Source: Bacillus sp. 165
Lineage (GTDB): Bacteria; Bacillota; Bacilli; Bacillales; Bacillaceae_G
Length of the DNA stretch: 60,267 nt
NCBI RefSeq assembly: GCF_017742235.1
Contig: NZ_JAGHKQ010000016.1
Location: 1-60,267 of the forward strand
Direction of reading: 5' to 3'
The notes under the pieces were generated by a model. The model worked only from the letters and a program-made list of their open reading frames with translations. It was not told the DNA's origin and made no database searches. Each line of letters opens with the position of its first letter. The first letter of the stretch is position 1. Of the stretch, positions 1 to 8,310 are shown piece after piece. The position numbers were made by a program, and so were the translations under genes.

Positions 1-125
1 CAAGATGAGATTTCCCATAGCGTCAAGCTAGTAAGATCCCTGAAAGATGATCAGGTTGATAGGTCCGAGGTGGAAGTGCGGCGACGTATGGAGCTGACGG
101 ATACTAATCGATCGAGGACTTAACC
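1..125 (+). rRNA. 23S rRNA, 3' end (partial)
   Basis: The segment ending GATCGAGGACTTAACC is the conserved 3' terminus of Bacillus 23S rRNA. The 5' part lies outside the window. The exact 3' end is placed within a few bases, from the position of the conserved ACTTAACC tail. The 5S gene follows about 50 nt later. Confidence 0.95.
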
Positions 126-175
126 AAGATGATGACGTTATCTAGTTTTGAGAGAACGAAGTTTTCTCTAATAGG

Positions 176-291
<116 letters not shown>

Positions 292-295
292 GAGC

Positions 296-325
296 AAAAA
301 CCAGTCAAATCGACTGGTTTTTTTG
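296..325 (+). terminator. rRNA operon terminator
   Basis: Stem AACCAGTC / GACTGGTT with a short AAATC loop, followed by a run of T, a few nucleotides after the 5S gene. Confidence 0.9.
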
Positions 326-356
326 TGTTGTAAACAAATACTCACATATCAGGGTA

Positions 357-404
357 AACAAATAAAGACCTAAGACATGGTTAATCTTAGGTCTTTATTT
401 GTTT
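357..404 (-). terminator. Terminator of glnS (20-bp perfect stem)
   Basis: A perfect 20-bp inverted repeat (357-376 and 385-404, loop CATGGTTAA). AT-rich ends supply a T-tract on either strand, so it can act in both directions. It overlaps the glnS stop codon and separates glnS from the convergent rRNA operon. Confidence 0.85.
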
Positions 405-2052
405 ATAATTTAAAAGAGCTCTTTAGTGAAACGATACGGTTAAAGACAATGTTGTCTTGTGTTGTAAATTTAGAATCAACATTAAAATAGCCATGTCTGA
501 AGAATTGAAACTTATCCTGAGGCTGTACTTCTTTCATATTAGGTTCAACAAATCCTTGTAAGATTTCTAAAGAATTTGGATTTACTTGATCGAGAAAAGT
601 TTTTCCTTCCTCTTCAATCTCTTCATCTAAAATAAGTGGTTCATATAAACGGAATTCTGCTGGTACTGCATGCTTTGCATCTACCCAGTGAATAGTTCCT
701 TTTACTTTACGTCCTGTAAAGCCTGTACCGCTTTTTGTTTCTGGATCATATGTGCAATGAAGCTCAATTACATTGCCGTTTTCATCCTTAATGACTTCTT
801 CACATTTAATGAAGTAAGCATGTTTTAAGCGCACCTCGTTACCAGGGAACAAACGGAAATATTTTTTTGGTGGGTTTTCCATAAAGTCATCTTGTTCAAT
901 ATAAATTTCCTTTGAGAATGGAATTTGTCTTACTCCCATTTCCGGATTCTCTGGGTTGATTTCCGCATCTAGCATTTCTACTTGGTCTTCAGGATAATTT
1001 GTAATCACAACTTTTAGAGGTTTAACGACACCCATTGTACGAGGTACTTTTAATTTTAAGTCTTCTCTGACAAAATGCTCAAGCATTTGAGAATCCACGA
1101 CACCTGTTGTTTTGGCTACCCCGATTTCACGGCAAAATGAACGAATAGACTCAGGTGTATATCCCTTCCTTCTTAACCCTGAAATAGTGGGCATACGAGG
1201 ATCGTCCCAACCATCTACAAGCCCTTCATCCACTAATTGCTTCAATTTCCGCTTACTCATAACAGTATTTGTTACATTTAAACGACCGAACTCAATTTGT
1301 TGAGGCTTGCTTTCCATTTCACATTGTTCGATGATCCAATCATATAACGGACGTTGATCTTCAAATTCTAACGTACAAATGGAATGTGTAACATCTTCAA
1401 TCGCATCCTCAATTGGATGAGCAAAAGCATACATAGGATAAATGCACCATTTATCTCCCGTATTATGATGAGTTGCATGGGCAATTCGGTAGACTACAGG
1501 ATCTCGTAAGTTAATGTTTGGAGATGACATATCGATTTTAGCGCGCAATACTTTTTGGCCATTTTCAAATTCACCGTTACGCATACGTTCAAACAAGTCA
1601 AGGTTTTCTTCTACAGAGCGATTACGATAAGGGCTTTCTTTTCCTGGTGCTGTCAAAGTTCCACGGTATTCACGAATTTCATCTGCGGATAGATCGTCTA
1701 CATATGCTAGTCCTTTGTTAATTAATAAGACTGCTCGCTCGTACATTTCCTCGAAATAGTCGGAAGCAAAGAATAAACCGTCCCAATCATATCCCAGCCA
1801 TTTTACATCTTCTTTAATGGAGTTGACGTATTCAATATCTTCTTTTAAAGGATTTGTGTCATCAAAACGTAAATTCGTTTTTCCCTTAAACTCATCAGCT
1901 AACTCAAAATTTAATACGATGGATTTGGCATGGCCGATATGTAAATATCCATTTGGCTCTGGAGGAAAGCGAGTAATTACGTAATCACGTTTACCTGTTT
2001 CTAAATCTTCCTTCACAATGTTTCTAATAAAATTAGAATGGTTAGATTCCAC
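403..2052 (-). CDS. glnS: Glutaminyl-tRNA synthetase
   Basis: Class I aminoacyl-tRNA synthetase that charges tRNA-Gln with glutamine in the cytosol. The HIGH signature ([15 protein letters not shown]) sits at about residue 38 and the KMSKS-like VMSKRK loop at about 265. A C-terminal anticodon-binding beta-barrel follows from about 340; the length of about 549 aa is normal for GlnRS. A TTG nine bases upstream (2061) would give three more residues, but it almost touches the AAAGGA ribosome site. The GTG at 2052 has 9-10 nt spacing and gives an N-terminus beginning [11 protein letters not shown], as is usual in the family. The gene is monocistronic with its own strong terminator. Most bacilli lack GlnRS and make Gln-tRNA with GatCAB, so this gene is noteworthy and may have been acquired laterally. 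No T-box was seen upstream. Confidence 0.96.
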   Translation of the reverse strand: MESNHSNFIRNIVKEDLETGKRDYVITRFPPEPNGYLHIGHAKSIVLNFELADEFKGKTNLRFDDTNPLKEDIEYVNSIKEDVKWLGYDWDGLFFASDYFEEMYERAVLLINKGLAYVDDLSADEIREYRGTLTAPGKESPYRNRSVEENLDLFERMRNGEFENGQKVLRAKIDMSSPNINLRDPVVYRIAHATHHNTGDKWCIYPMYAFAHPIEDAIEDVTHSICTLEFEDQRPLYDWIIEQCEMESKPQQIEFGRLNVTNTVMSKRKLKQLVDEGLVDGWDDPRMPTISGLRRKGYTPESIRSFCREIGVAKTTGVVDSQMLEHFVREDLKLKVPRTMGVVKPLKVVITNYPEDQVEMLDAEINPENPEMGVRQIPFSKEIYIEQDDFMENPPKKYFRLFPGNEVRLKHAYFIKCEEVIKDENGNVIELHCTYDPETKSGTGFTGRKVKGTIHWVDAKHAVPAEFRLYEPLILDEEIEEEGKTFLDQVNPNSLEILQGFVEPNMKEVQPQDKFQFFRHGYFNVDSKFTTQDNIVFNRIVSLKSSFKL

Positions 2053-2340
2053 TTGCTTCAATTCCTTTCTTATTCAAAAATCATTATTTATCATATAACA
2101 TAAGTATAGATGATTTTGCAATTCACGTTAAGAATTGCAGCAAAATAAGAGTATATGATTTTTATTTAAATAATTTCTATTATCACCGAATTTACGAGAT
2201 ATGACAACTATATTGACGATAGTTTTCATAGAATAATTACAAATGTCAGAAATAAAAGGGTTCTTAGCTGTTTTATTAGTATTAAAATAATACATAAAAT
2301 TACACTAAGCAGAAATATTTTTGAAAGGAGGTAATGCCAA
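2053..2340. other. Divergent intergenic region glnS / small membrane protein
   Basis: An AT-rich 288-bp stretch between divergent genes. It must hold promoters for both, but I could not fix convincing -35/-10 pairs. No T-box antiterminator motif (TGGNACCGCG on the minus strand) is present. Confidence 0.5.
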
Positions 2341-2790
2341 ATGAGTTTTTTTGCCATCATTATTGTCATTCTATTGGTACATTTTCTTATTATCCGTCCC
2401 CTTACTAATCGAAATCGTCCTTATTATAACCACAGATATGAATCAAGAGGATATAATAAGTCCTTACCTAGTGTTGGAGGGTTTGGGAAGTTTGGAGCAG
2501 TTGCTGGGGGAGCTATGACTGGAGTTATACTAACATATCTTTTGGATCAAGGGAGAATTGATTTAGATCAATATAGTTATTTTCAACAGTTGGGAGATCA
2601 TCAAGCGATTCAAGAGCTGATGGATCAAAACATTATTCAGGAACACGAGATTAACGATTTAGAGGAAGAGTTAACCGAGCAGGATTCGTATATGAATGAT
2701 GATTGGGATGATGACAATCAAGATAATTTTGAAAGTAATGATCAGGATTTCGGAGGTTCAGATGATTTTACGGGCGGCGGTGATGACTAG
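2341..2790 (+). CDS. Hypothetical membrane-anchored protein with acidic tail
   Basis: A 149-residue protein that I do not recognise. A very strong ribosome site (GAAAGGAGG) precedes the ATG by 8 nt. Residues 3-20 form one hydrophobic segment (FFAIIIVILLVHFLII) with no cleavage or lipobox signal. A basic Tyr/Arg/Asn-rich stretch follows, then a Gly-rich, possibly second, hydrophobic segment at about 46-67. The C-terminal third is strongly acidic (repeated DD, DN, QD, ending TGGGDD). This suggests a membrane anchor with a charged cytoplasmic or surface tail that could bind a partner or cations. It is a single gene with no functional neighbours. Confidence 0.8.
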   Translation: MSFFAIIIVILLVHFLIIRPLTNRNRPYYNHRYESRGYNKSLPSVGGFGKFGAVAGGAMTGVILTYLLDQGRIDLDQYSYFQQLGDHQAIQELMDQNIIQEHEINDLEEELTEQDSYMNDDWDDDNQDNFESNDQDFGGSDDFTGGGDD

Positions 2791-2926
2791 ATCTGATAAA
2801 TAAGATTAGGTGCAACCGACAGAAAATAGTTAAGAAGAAGTTGAGAACATCCACGTTAGTATAGGTTTTTGATGAAGGACCCGAATAAATCGTTTGTATA
2901 TGATTTGTAGGCGTTAATATTAAGCT

Positions 2927-2960
2927 AAAGCTACTATCAGAGTAAGCAGATAGTAGCCTT
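2927..2960 (+). terminator. Possible terminator after 149-aa membrane protein gene
   Basis: Inverted repeat GCTACTATC / GATAGTAGC (2930-2938 and 2949-2957) with a 10-nt loop, followed by CTTATTTG, which is only a weak T-tract. It lies about 140 bp after the stop codon. Confidence 0.45.
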
Positions 2961-2973
2961 ATTTGATAGATAG

Positions 2974-3009
2974 CCCCCATTTCAACATTGAAGGCAAGAA
3001 ATGGGGAAG
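2974..3009. repeat. Inverted repeat between convergent genes
   Basis: CCCCATTTC and GAAATGGGG form a 9-bp inverted repeat with a ~14-nt loop between the two convergent genes. It has no T-tract and its function is unknown. It could add to termination of the nuclease transcript. Confidence 0.35.
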
Positions 3010-3085
3010 CTATTTGTAAAATATAATGAGATTCATTATTTATCCATAGAGCAAGGAGAAAGCCAGTACTAATAAGAGTGACATT

Positions 3086-3919
3086 TTATTTCATGCTAGG
3101 ACGATAACCTGCAGCTTCCGCCTCTGCACGTGAGCAGAACATCTCTTCTGGCTTTGTTATATTGTAAAATTGCTGATTGGGCATATGATAAATCTTTTCC
3201 CCTTTGCTGGAAATATTCCCTTTTATGTTACACTCACTAGACGGTACAGAAGGACTTGATGAAGAATTCTGCGCTGCCTCTGGATTGAATCCATTCTCAG
3301 TCGCATAATTTTCAATAGACCATATTCCTTTTTTTCTCGTTTGGGCTTGTTGTTGTATACTGTAAAATTGATCAACGTAACGGGTATTGGGGACGTATAC
3401 ATAAGCAACACGAGCTAATCCTTTTTCCAACAACAATTCGTTAAACATTTTCCCCTCAACATATAGATAACAAAGTAAACGTCCGTATTTATCTCTTTCA
3501 CTGCTATCCAGTTCGATTTCTACTTTTGTTCCTGGTGTTAAAGTCTGTTTTGCCAAATTAGAGGCTTCTGGGCCAAATGGTTGGACAGGCTTAGAAGGGT
3601 GTTTGGTTTCTGGAGTATCTACTAGTAACAACCGAATTGTTTCCTCTTTTCCATTCAAGTTAATATGCATTGTATCGCCGTCAACAACTCTAACGATAAC
3701 AGCAGGTAACACTTTTCCACGGGGGATTCCTGTATAATACTGGTTTGATGAATTTTCTTTAGACTGACTATCTAAGGATATAGCTTGTTGTGTATTGCTT
3801 TGACTAACTTGTACAGGTGCGGAGATTGAATCCTTCTCGTTGTGGTAATTGACTGAGCATCCTGTTGACAATGTCATAGTCAATGTTAAGAGGATCAATA
3901 GCCTTAATGATTTCATCAT
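3086..3919 (-). CDS. Thermonuclease (SNase) family lipoprotein
   Basis: Exported nuclease of the staphylococcal nuclease fold, likely tethered to the outer face of the membrane. An N-terminal signal ends in the lipobox LSTGC (Cys21). The SNase domain spans about residues 70-205. It contains VDGDT, IRLLLVDTPE and ERDKYGRLL, which supply the calcium-binding acids and the Arg/Glu catalytic residues. The C-terminal 50 residues (CNIKGNIS, GEKIYHMP, MFCSRAEAEAAGYR) form the small two-cysteine module that often follows SNase domains in Bacillus (YncB-like). AAAGGAG precedes tandem ATG codons; I start at the first. The role is probably scavenging extracellular DNA. The gene stands alone, convergent with the preceding one. 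Confidence 0.92.
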   Translation of the reverse strand: MMKSLRLLILLTLTMTLSTGCSVNYHNEKDSISAPVQVSQSNTQQAISLDSQSKENSSNQYYTGIPRGKVLPAVIVRVVDGDTMHINLNGKEETIRLLLVDTPETKHPSKPVQPFGPEASNLAKQTLTPGTKVEIELDSSERDKYGRLLCYLYVEGKMFNELLLEKGLARVAYVYVPNTRYVDQFYSIQQQAQTRKKGIWSIENYATENGFNPEAAQNSSSSPSVPSSECNIKGNISSKGEKIYHMPNQQFYNITKPEEMFCSRAEAEAAGYRPSMK

Positions 3920-4028
3920 AAATTTATCTCCTTTAAATACAATGCTTTATTAGTGCATGGCTTCACTATAAACCTGCTTGTTATATTATAAACTGCACAT
4001 GTCATATGTAAAGGAGAAAATATAACAT

Positions 4029-4066
4029 AAAATAGCCAGCCCTTATGTAAAGGAACTGGCTATTTT
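4029..4066 (-). terminator. Terminator of the 96-aa DUF3055-like gene
   Basis: Stem AAAATAGCCAG / CTGGCTATTTT around a 15-nt loop, with T-rich flanks on both strands. It lies 30 bp beyond the stop of the minus-strand gene. Confidence 0.8.
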
Positions 4067-4095
4067 TATAAAGAAATATTAAATTAATAGCTAAT

Positions 4096-4386
4096 TTAAT
4101 ACTGATCGGTGAAAAGTTTCTGCTCTAACCGTCCGTGCAGAAAATGTTCTATGTCAGGCACATCCTCAGGTTTAATATCAAGTTTAGGTGCCCAGTAGCT
4201 CGTATTCGCAATATCTTCTTGACAAAGCAGTACCATACGTTCGCTTTGAATAGAAATGACCATAGCCTTCCCTAAAAACTTTGCTGAATAAATTACGGTT
4301 AAATCATAGCGATGATTATTTGTTGCAATACAGTAATAATAAATATTTTGTTTTTCTTGCTCCTCTAATAAAATTTCAAAGTTCAT
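4096..4386 (-). CDS. DUF3055/SAV0927-like small protein, copy 1
   Basis: A 96-residue soluble protein without signal or membrane segment. The central block NNHRYDL, FLGKAMV, QSERMVLL resembles the DUF3055 (SAV0927) family of uncharacterised Firmicutes proteins. The assignment comes from memory of that pattern. A clear paralogue of identical length lies at 12894-13184 inside the polyamine island, with the same NNHRYDL, GKAMV, SIQS and DQY-terminal residues. AAGGAGTG precedes the ATG. It is monocistronic with its own terminator. The function is unknown. Confidence 0.75.
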   Translation of the reverse strand: MNFEILLEEQEKQNIYYYCIATNNHRYDLTVIYSAKFLGKAMVISIQSERMVLLCQEDIANTSYWAPKLDIKPEDVPDIEHFLHGRLEQKLFTDQY

Positions 4387-4644
4387 TTTTTATCACTCCT
4401 TGTTATACGATCTATTCTATTAGAAAGGGATATTATAAAGAGTGTTGCTGTTTATCAGCACCTGTCTAAAAGAGGAAAAGCAAGTAATTTCATGGTACAT
4501 ATATTATTCGGCATCTTCTATAGAAAACTCCTTCTTTGTAACATATTTGGAATAAAGTAATAAAAAATTTCAAGATTTGGTTGTATGAAGGCTCTCTAAT
4601 ATGGAAATTCTATGGAGAAAGAGTGTGCATAGGAGTGTATGGAG

Positions 4645-4815
4645 ATGAGAGAAGAGTTTGTAGATAATCGTTATTTAACAGATATGTTGTCAGTTGTCTT
4701 ATCCTTTGATAAGGAAAGCATTAAACAACTGTCTCCTGAGCAGCAAATAGAAGTGTTCAGACAACTAGAAAGTATTAATAATGAATTCAATAGGGTACAT
4801 GATCAAATAGGATGA
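4645..4815 (+). CDS. Small hypothetical protein (56 aa)
   Basis: A short reading frame translating to MREEFVDNRYLTDM and on to NRVHDQIG. It has balanced acidic/basic composition and a probable amphipathic helical C-terminus (SPEQQIEVFRQLESINNEF). AGGAG at 4631-4635 lies 9 nt before this ATG; an in-frame ATG at 4639 is too close to be preferred. A strong terminator follows 20 bp after the stop, which supports a real transcription unit. I do not recognise the family. The composition resembles small regulatory or structural proteins of bacilli. Confidence 0.6.
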   Translation: MREEFVDNRYLTDMLSVVLSFDKESIKQLSPEQQIEVFRQLESINNEFNRVHDQIG

Positions 4816-4835
4816 AAATTTGATCTTTATATGTA

Positions 4836-4867
4836 AGAAAGGACAAACATTCGTTTGTCCTTTCTTT
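4836..4867 (+). terminator. Terminator after the 56-aa gene
   Basis: Stem AAGAAAGGACAAAC / GTTTGTCCTTTCTT with an ATTC loop and a following T-tract. Confidence 0.88.
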
Positions 4868-5018
4868 TTAAGGTTCTCTCATGTTTGTTTAACACTTTCT
4901 TAGGCCAAAAACTTCTGCTGTTTTACAGCAGGTATGATACTATATTAAAGAACTTGTAATATAGGATACGATAAGTAAAAATAAAAAGTTTGATTACTTT
5001 AAGGCAGGAGCGGAGAAA

Positions 5019-6071
5019 ATGGGTTCATTCATTCGAGAAGAAGAAATTGTACAGTACATAAAAGAGCTTGTCTCTATTCCAAGCCCTTCTGGTTATACAG
5101 AAGAGGTAATGTCACATGTTGCTACGTTTATGGAAGAGAACGGTATATCTTTTCAGCGAACAAATAAAGGGGCTCTTTTGGCTACAATCAAAGGAAAAGA
5201 TGACAGCAAACATCGATTGTTAACAGCTCATGTAGATACTTTAGGGGCGATGGTAAAAGAAATTAAAGGAAGCGGCCGTTTAAAGTTAACTATGGTGGGA
5301 GGGTTCCGCTGGAATTCAGTTGAAGGGGAATACTGTAAAATTCATACGGCTGATGGTAAAACCTATACAGGAACTATTCTTATTCATCAAACATCTATCC
5401 ATGTTTATAAAAATATGGGTGAAATAAAACGTGATGAAGATAATATCGAGGTAAGAATCGACGAGATTGTGAAATCAAAAGCAGATACAGAAAAATTAGG
5501 TGTTTCTGTTGGAGATTTCGTCTCATTCGAGCCAAGAGTAGAAGTAACAGAAAGCGGATTTATCAAATCCAGACATTTAGATGATAAAGCAAGTGTAGGT
5601 ATATTAATGCATCTTATCAAGCTAATAAAACAGCAAAACATTACACTTCCATACACAACACATTTCCTTATCTCAAATAATGAGGAAATTGGATACGGAG
5701 GTAATTCTAATATTCCTCAAGAAACTATGGAATATATTGCTGTAGATATGGGAGCGATGGGAGACGGGCAAGCGACAGATGAGTATAGTGTATCAATTTG
5801 TGCGAAGGATTCAAGCGGCCCGTATCATTATAAGCTTCGACAGCATTTAGTAGAACTATGTAAAAGGAACGATATTGATTATCGTGTGGATATTTATCCA
5901 TACTATGGTTCTGATGCTTCTGCTGCAATTCGAGCAGGCTATGATATTATACACGGTCTAGTTGGACCGGGAATTGAATCGTCTCATGCGTTTGAACGTA
6001 CCCATATCAGTTCGTTAAAGCATACAGCCAATTTATTATGGCTGTACTTACAGTCAGAGTTAATTAAATAA
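5019..6071 (+). CDS. M42 family metallopeptidase (aminopeptidase)
   Basis: Cytosolic dinuclear metal aminopeptidase of the M42 family (FrvX/YsdC/PepA-like), which forms large oligomeric shells and trims peptides. Visible metal ligands are His71 and Asp73 (TAHVDTLG), Asp188 (RHLDDKAS), Glu222/223 (NNEEIGYGG), Asp243 (AVDMGAMG) and His323 (SSHAFERTH). The length of 350 aa is typical. AGGAG lies upstream of the ATG at a usable distance. The gene is monocistronic and followed by a hairpin. Substrate preference cannot be read from the sequence. Confidence 0.93.
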   Translation: MGSFIREEEIVQYIKELVSIPSPSGYTEEVMSHVATFMEENGISFQRTNKGALLATIKGKDDSKHRLLTAHVDTLGAMVKEIKGSGRLKLTMVGGFRWNSVEGEYCKIHTADGKTYTGTILIHQTSIHVYKNMGEIKRDEDNIEVRIDEIVKSKADTEKLGVSVGDFVSFEPRVEVTESGFIKSRHLDDKASVGILMHLIKLIKQQNITLPYTTHFLISNNEEIGYGGNSNIPQETMEYIAVDMGAMGDGQATDEYSVSICAKDSSGPYHYKLRQHLVELCKRNDIDYRVDIYPYYGSDASAAIRAGYDIIHGLVGPGIESSHAFERTHISSLKHTANLLWLYLQSELIK

Positions 6072-6079
6072 GTTTGATG

Positions 6080-6110
6080 TCCCCCGTTCTTTATAGATTG
6101 GGGGATTTTA
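6080..6110 (+). terminator. Terminator after M42 peptidase
   Basis: TCCCCC / GGGGGA stem with a 13-nt loop, followed by TTTTATA. It begins 9 nt after the stop codon. Confidence 0.65.
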
Positions 6111-6176
6111 TAAATATATACAATTTAAGGGTTGAGAATATATTTTTAATACAAAAATATAGAGAGGATGAAAGGT

Positions 6177-6791
6177 ATGAAAATCATTGTCTTCGGAGCA
6201 GCGGGAAGGACAGGAAAACAGTTTGTGCAGCAGGCATTAGATATGGGATATATTGTTACCGCATTTGTGCGTACGCCTTCAAAATTGGGAATTATTCATG
6301 AGAATTTGAAAGTAGTGCAAGGAGATGCTTTAAATCAAGAATCAGTCGTGAAGGCGATTAGTTCACATGATGCAGTGATTTCTTGTCTTGGGGGGCAAGG
6401 ACTAGGGCCCACAACTGAATTAGAAGAAATGACGGCAAATATTGTGGCAGGGATGAAACAGCATAATGTAGAGCGTGTTTTGTATGTAGCATCAGCTGGA
6501 ATCTATAAAGAGATTTCAGGAATTGTCGGATGGTTAGCACAGCGGTTTTTAAAGAATGTACTGGCAGACCACCGCCATGCAGTAAACTTGCTAGAGCAAA
6601 GTGAATTAGCATGGACTATCGCGCGGCCTATGGGGCTAATTGATAAGCCTGTTACAGGTCAGTATCGTATTACACAAGAAGGTGTACCAAAAAGAGGAAG
6701 ACAAATTGCTCGTGCTGACGTCGCTCATTTTTTACTTTATGCATTGAGTAAGCAGGAATATATAAAAGAATCTATTGGATTAGCCTACTAG
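6177..6791 (+). CDS. NAD(P)-binding reductase, NmrA/atypical SDR type
   Basis: A Rossmann-fold protein of about 204 aa that starts directly with MKIIVFGAAGRTGK, the dinucleotide-binding glycine motif of NmrA/BLVRB-like atypical short-chain dehydrogenases. Later features are SCLGGQG, YVASAGIY and ARPMGL. The usual YxxxK catalytic pair is not clear, as expected for this subgroup. Another ATG at 6168 lies on top of the AGAGAGG ribosome site, so the ATG at 6177 with 9-nt spacing is preferred. It probably acts as a small NAD(P)H-dependent reductase or redox sensor; the substrate is unknown. A perfect hairpin follows. Confidence 0.85.
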   Translation: MKIIVFGAAGRTGKQFVQQALDMGYIVTAFVRTPSKLGIIHENLKVVQGDALNQESVVKAISSHDAVISCLGGQGLGPTTELEEMTANIVAGMKQHNVERVLYVASAGIYKEISGIVGWLAQRFLKNVLADHRHAVNLLEQSELAWTIARPMGLIDKPVTGQYRITQEGVPKRGRQIARADVAHFLLYALSKQEYIKESIGLAY

Positions 6792-6830
6792 TAAAATGCC
6801 TTCCTTTTTCAAAAGGAAGGCATTTTACTT
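6791..6830. terminator. Bidirectional terminator between reductase and speB-like gene
   Basis: A perfect 18-bp stem (GTAAAATGCCTTCCTTTT and its complement) with a 2-nt loop between convergent genes. A/T-rich ends on both sides serve both transcripts. Confidence 0.92.
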
Positions 6831-6831
6831 T

Positions 6832-7770
6832 TTATTTTTCTTGATTTACTTTTAATGCTACTAAGCTCGCGAAATCATGAACAATAGTTGCCGCTAATAA
6901 TGATGTAATTTGGGCTGGATCGTAAGGAGGAAGAACTTCTACTAAATCAAATCCTACAAAATTAAAATCTGTTAATAAACGGATCATTTGCAATGTTTCG
7001 AAGCTGTTTAAACCGCCAACCTCTAACGTACCGGTCCCCGGCGCACAGGAAGGATCTACAAAATCAATATCAAAGCTTAGGAAGCAAGGAGTATCTCCAA
7101 TTGTTTGCCTTACTTGCTGCAGTACATCAGCTATGCCTCGTTCTTTCAGCTCAGGGGTTGTAATAACGTGATATCCTAGCTCTGTACTGGAATCAATATC
7201 ACCAGGATGATTCAATGTGCCTCGAATTCCGATTTGGAATACTTTATCTGATTGCAAAAGACCTTCTTCGTAGGCGCGGATAAAAGGCGATCCGTGCCAA
7301 TATTTTTCTTCATAGTATGTATCCCATGTATCTGTGTGAGAGTCGAAGTGAATTAATGCCACCGGACCATATACCTTTGCAGCTGCGCGAAGATTGGCAA
7401 GTGTTACAGAATGATCGCCGCCTAGGCCAATTGGAGTTATACCTTTTGCCATTAAATCATGAACCGCACATTCAATTAATTCATAGCTTCGGTGAATGTT
7501 GTGAGGAATAACAGGTACATCTCCAATATCAATTGCGTTGCAATCATCAAAAGGATACACCTTATGGATGGGATGGTATGGAAATAGTGTCATCGATGCT
7601 TGTCGGATTGCTTGTGGTGCGAATCGAGCACCTACACGAAAGGATGCTGCCGTATCAAATGGCATTCCTACAATAGCTATCTTTGCATTTTCACGTGAAG
7701 ATGGTAAACGCATAAAAGAACCAGTTGTACAAAATTCAGGTTTTACATCAGGTGATAGCGGATACTGCAT
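6832..7770 (-). CDS. speB: Agmatinase/ureohydrolase family enzyme, likely agmatine to putrescine
   Basis: Binuclear manganese ureohydrolase that releases urea from a guanidino compound. Visible metal-binding motifs are GGDHS (residues 117-121), HFDSHTDT (141-148) and SFDIDFVDPSCAPGTGT (~230-246). The ATG at 7770 is chosen because GGAGGAA lies 6-7 nt before it. The ATG at 7785 is itself part of that ribosome site. The gene lies beside a putrescine/GABA pathway. It has its own sigma-54 promoter on the minus strand and shares an operator with the divergent permease. Agmatinase, feeding putrescine into PatA, is therefore the best assignment. Guanidinobutyrase, which would feed GABA directly to GabT, is a serious alternative that sequence motifs cannot exclude. 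Confidence 0.88.
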   Translation of the reverse strand: MQYPLSPDVKPEFCTTGSFMRLPSSRENAKIAIVGMPFDTAASFRVGARFAPQAIRQASMTLFPYHPIHKVYPFDDCNAIDIGDVPVIPHNIHRSYELIECAVHDLMAKGITPIGLGGDHSVTLANLRAAAKVYGPVALIHFDSHTDTWDTYYEEKYWHGSPFIRAYEEGLLQSDKVFQIGIRGTLNHPGDIDSSTELGYHVITTPELKERGIADVLQQVRQTIGDTPCFLSFDIDFVDPSCAPGTGTLEVGGLNSFETLQMIRLLTDFNFVGFDLVEVLPPYDPAQITSLLAATIVHDFASLVALKVNQEK

Positions 7771-7809
7771 ATTTAATTCCTCCATTTTTTATATATTTCT
7801 TATTAAAAA

Positions 7810-7826
7810 TGCAAGATATGTGCCAA
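7810..7826 (-). promoter_or_regulatory. Sigma-54 promoter of speB
   Basis: On the minus strand the sequence reads TTGGCAC-ATATC-TTGC, a full match to the sigma-54 consensus TTGGCAC-N5-TTGC. It lies 40 nt upstream of the speB start codon. Confidence 0.85.
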
Positions 7827-7897
7827 GTAAATATATTGCCAGAATAGCTGATTTTACTGATAAGAATTGAGTTCAAATTATGAAAAAGAGAATAACG

Positions 7898-7913
7898 TAT
7901 GCGGTTTTGCATA
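7898..7913. promoter_or_regulatory. Activator operator (UAS) between divergent sigma-54 promoters
   Basis: TATGCGGTTTTGCATA, a TATGC-N6-GCATA palindrome. Its reverse complement matches 15 of 16 bases of the operator at 15781-15796 upstream of patD. It lies ~70 bp upstream of the speB promoter and ~285 bp upstream of the permease promoter. It is a candidate GabR-type binding site serving both. Confidence 0.7.
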
Positions 7914-8197
7914 ATGTTCTATTTTATTTGAAACCTATCATTTTTATATAAAGCTTTATATTAATGATAAAAAAATCAGAGAATGTGTGAATTTTTATTC
8001 GTATGTTGTAATTATGCTGCTATTGCCGTATATCAAATTGATTGAGAATGGAAGCTTACGTCTCGATTTTTAAAATAAAGGGGATGTGTTTTATAAAACT
8101 TAATTATATTTTTAAAAAATGAATTGAGTATACACTCCTTAAGGTAAATATAGTAGAGGTCATATTTTTATAATTCTTCTGTCGCATTTTGTGTGGA
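7914..8197. other. Long leader region between UAS and permease promoter
   Basis: About 285 bp of AT-rich sequence without a credible gene. Its role is probably DNA looping between the distal operator and the sigma-54 promoter at 8198. I saw no further copy of the operator in it. Confidence 0.4.
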
Positions 8198-8213
8198 TGG
8201 CACGTAAATTGCA
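8198..8213 (+). promoter_or_regulatory. Sigma-54 promoter of permease 1
   Basis: TGGCAC-GTAAA-TTGCA, an exact -24/-12 match, 98 nt upstream of the permease start codon. Confidence 0.88.
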
Positions 8214-8310
8214 AGAATATATTTATGAATTGTTAAGTTTTCGTAAAGAAAGGAGGCTTAGTCAGCAGATTCTTTTAGTATTTAAAGAATGATTCGAGGA
8301 GGTAGGATAC

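Noticed and set aside
2053..2340. A T-box riboswitch upstream of glnS.
   Set aside because: No TGGNACCGCG antiterminator sequence or specifier-loop arrangement was found.
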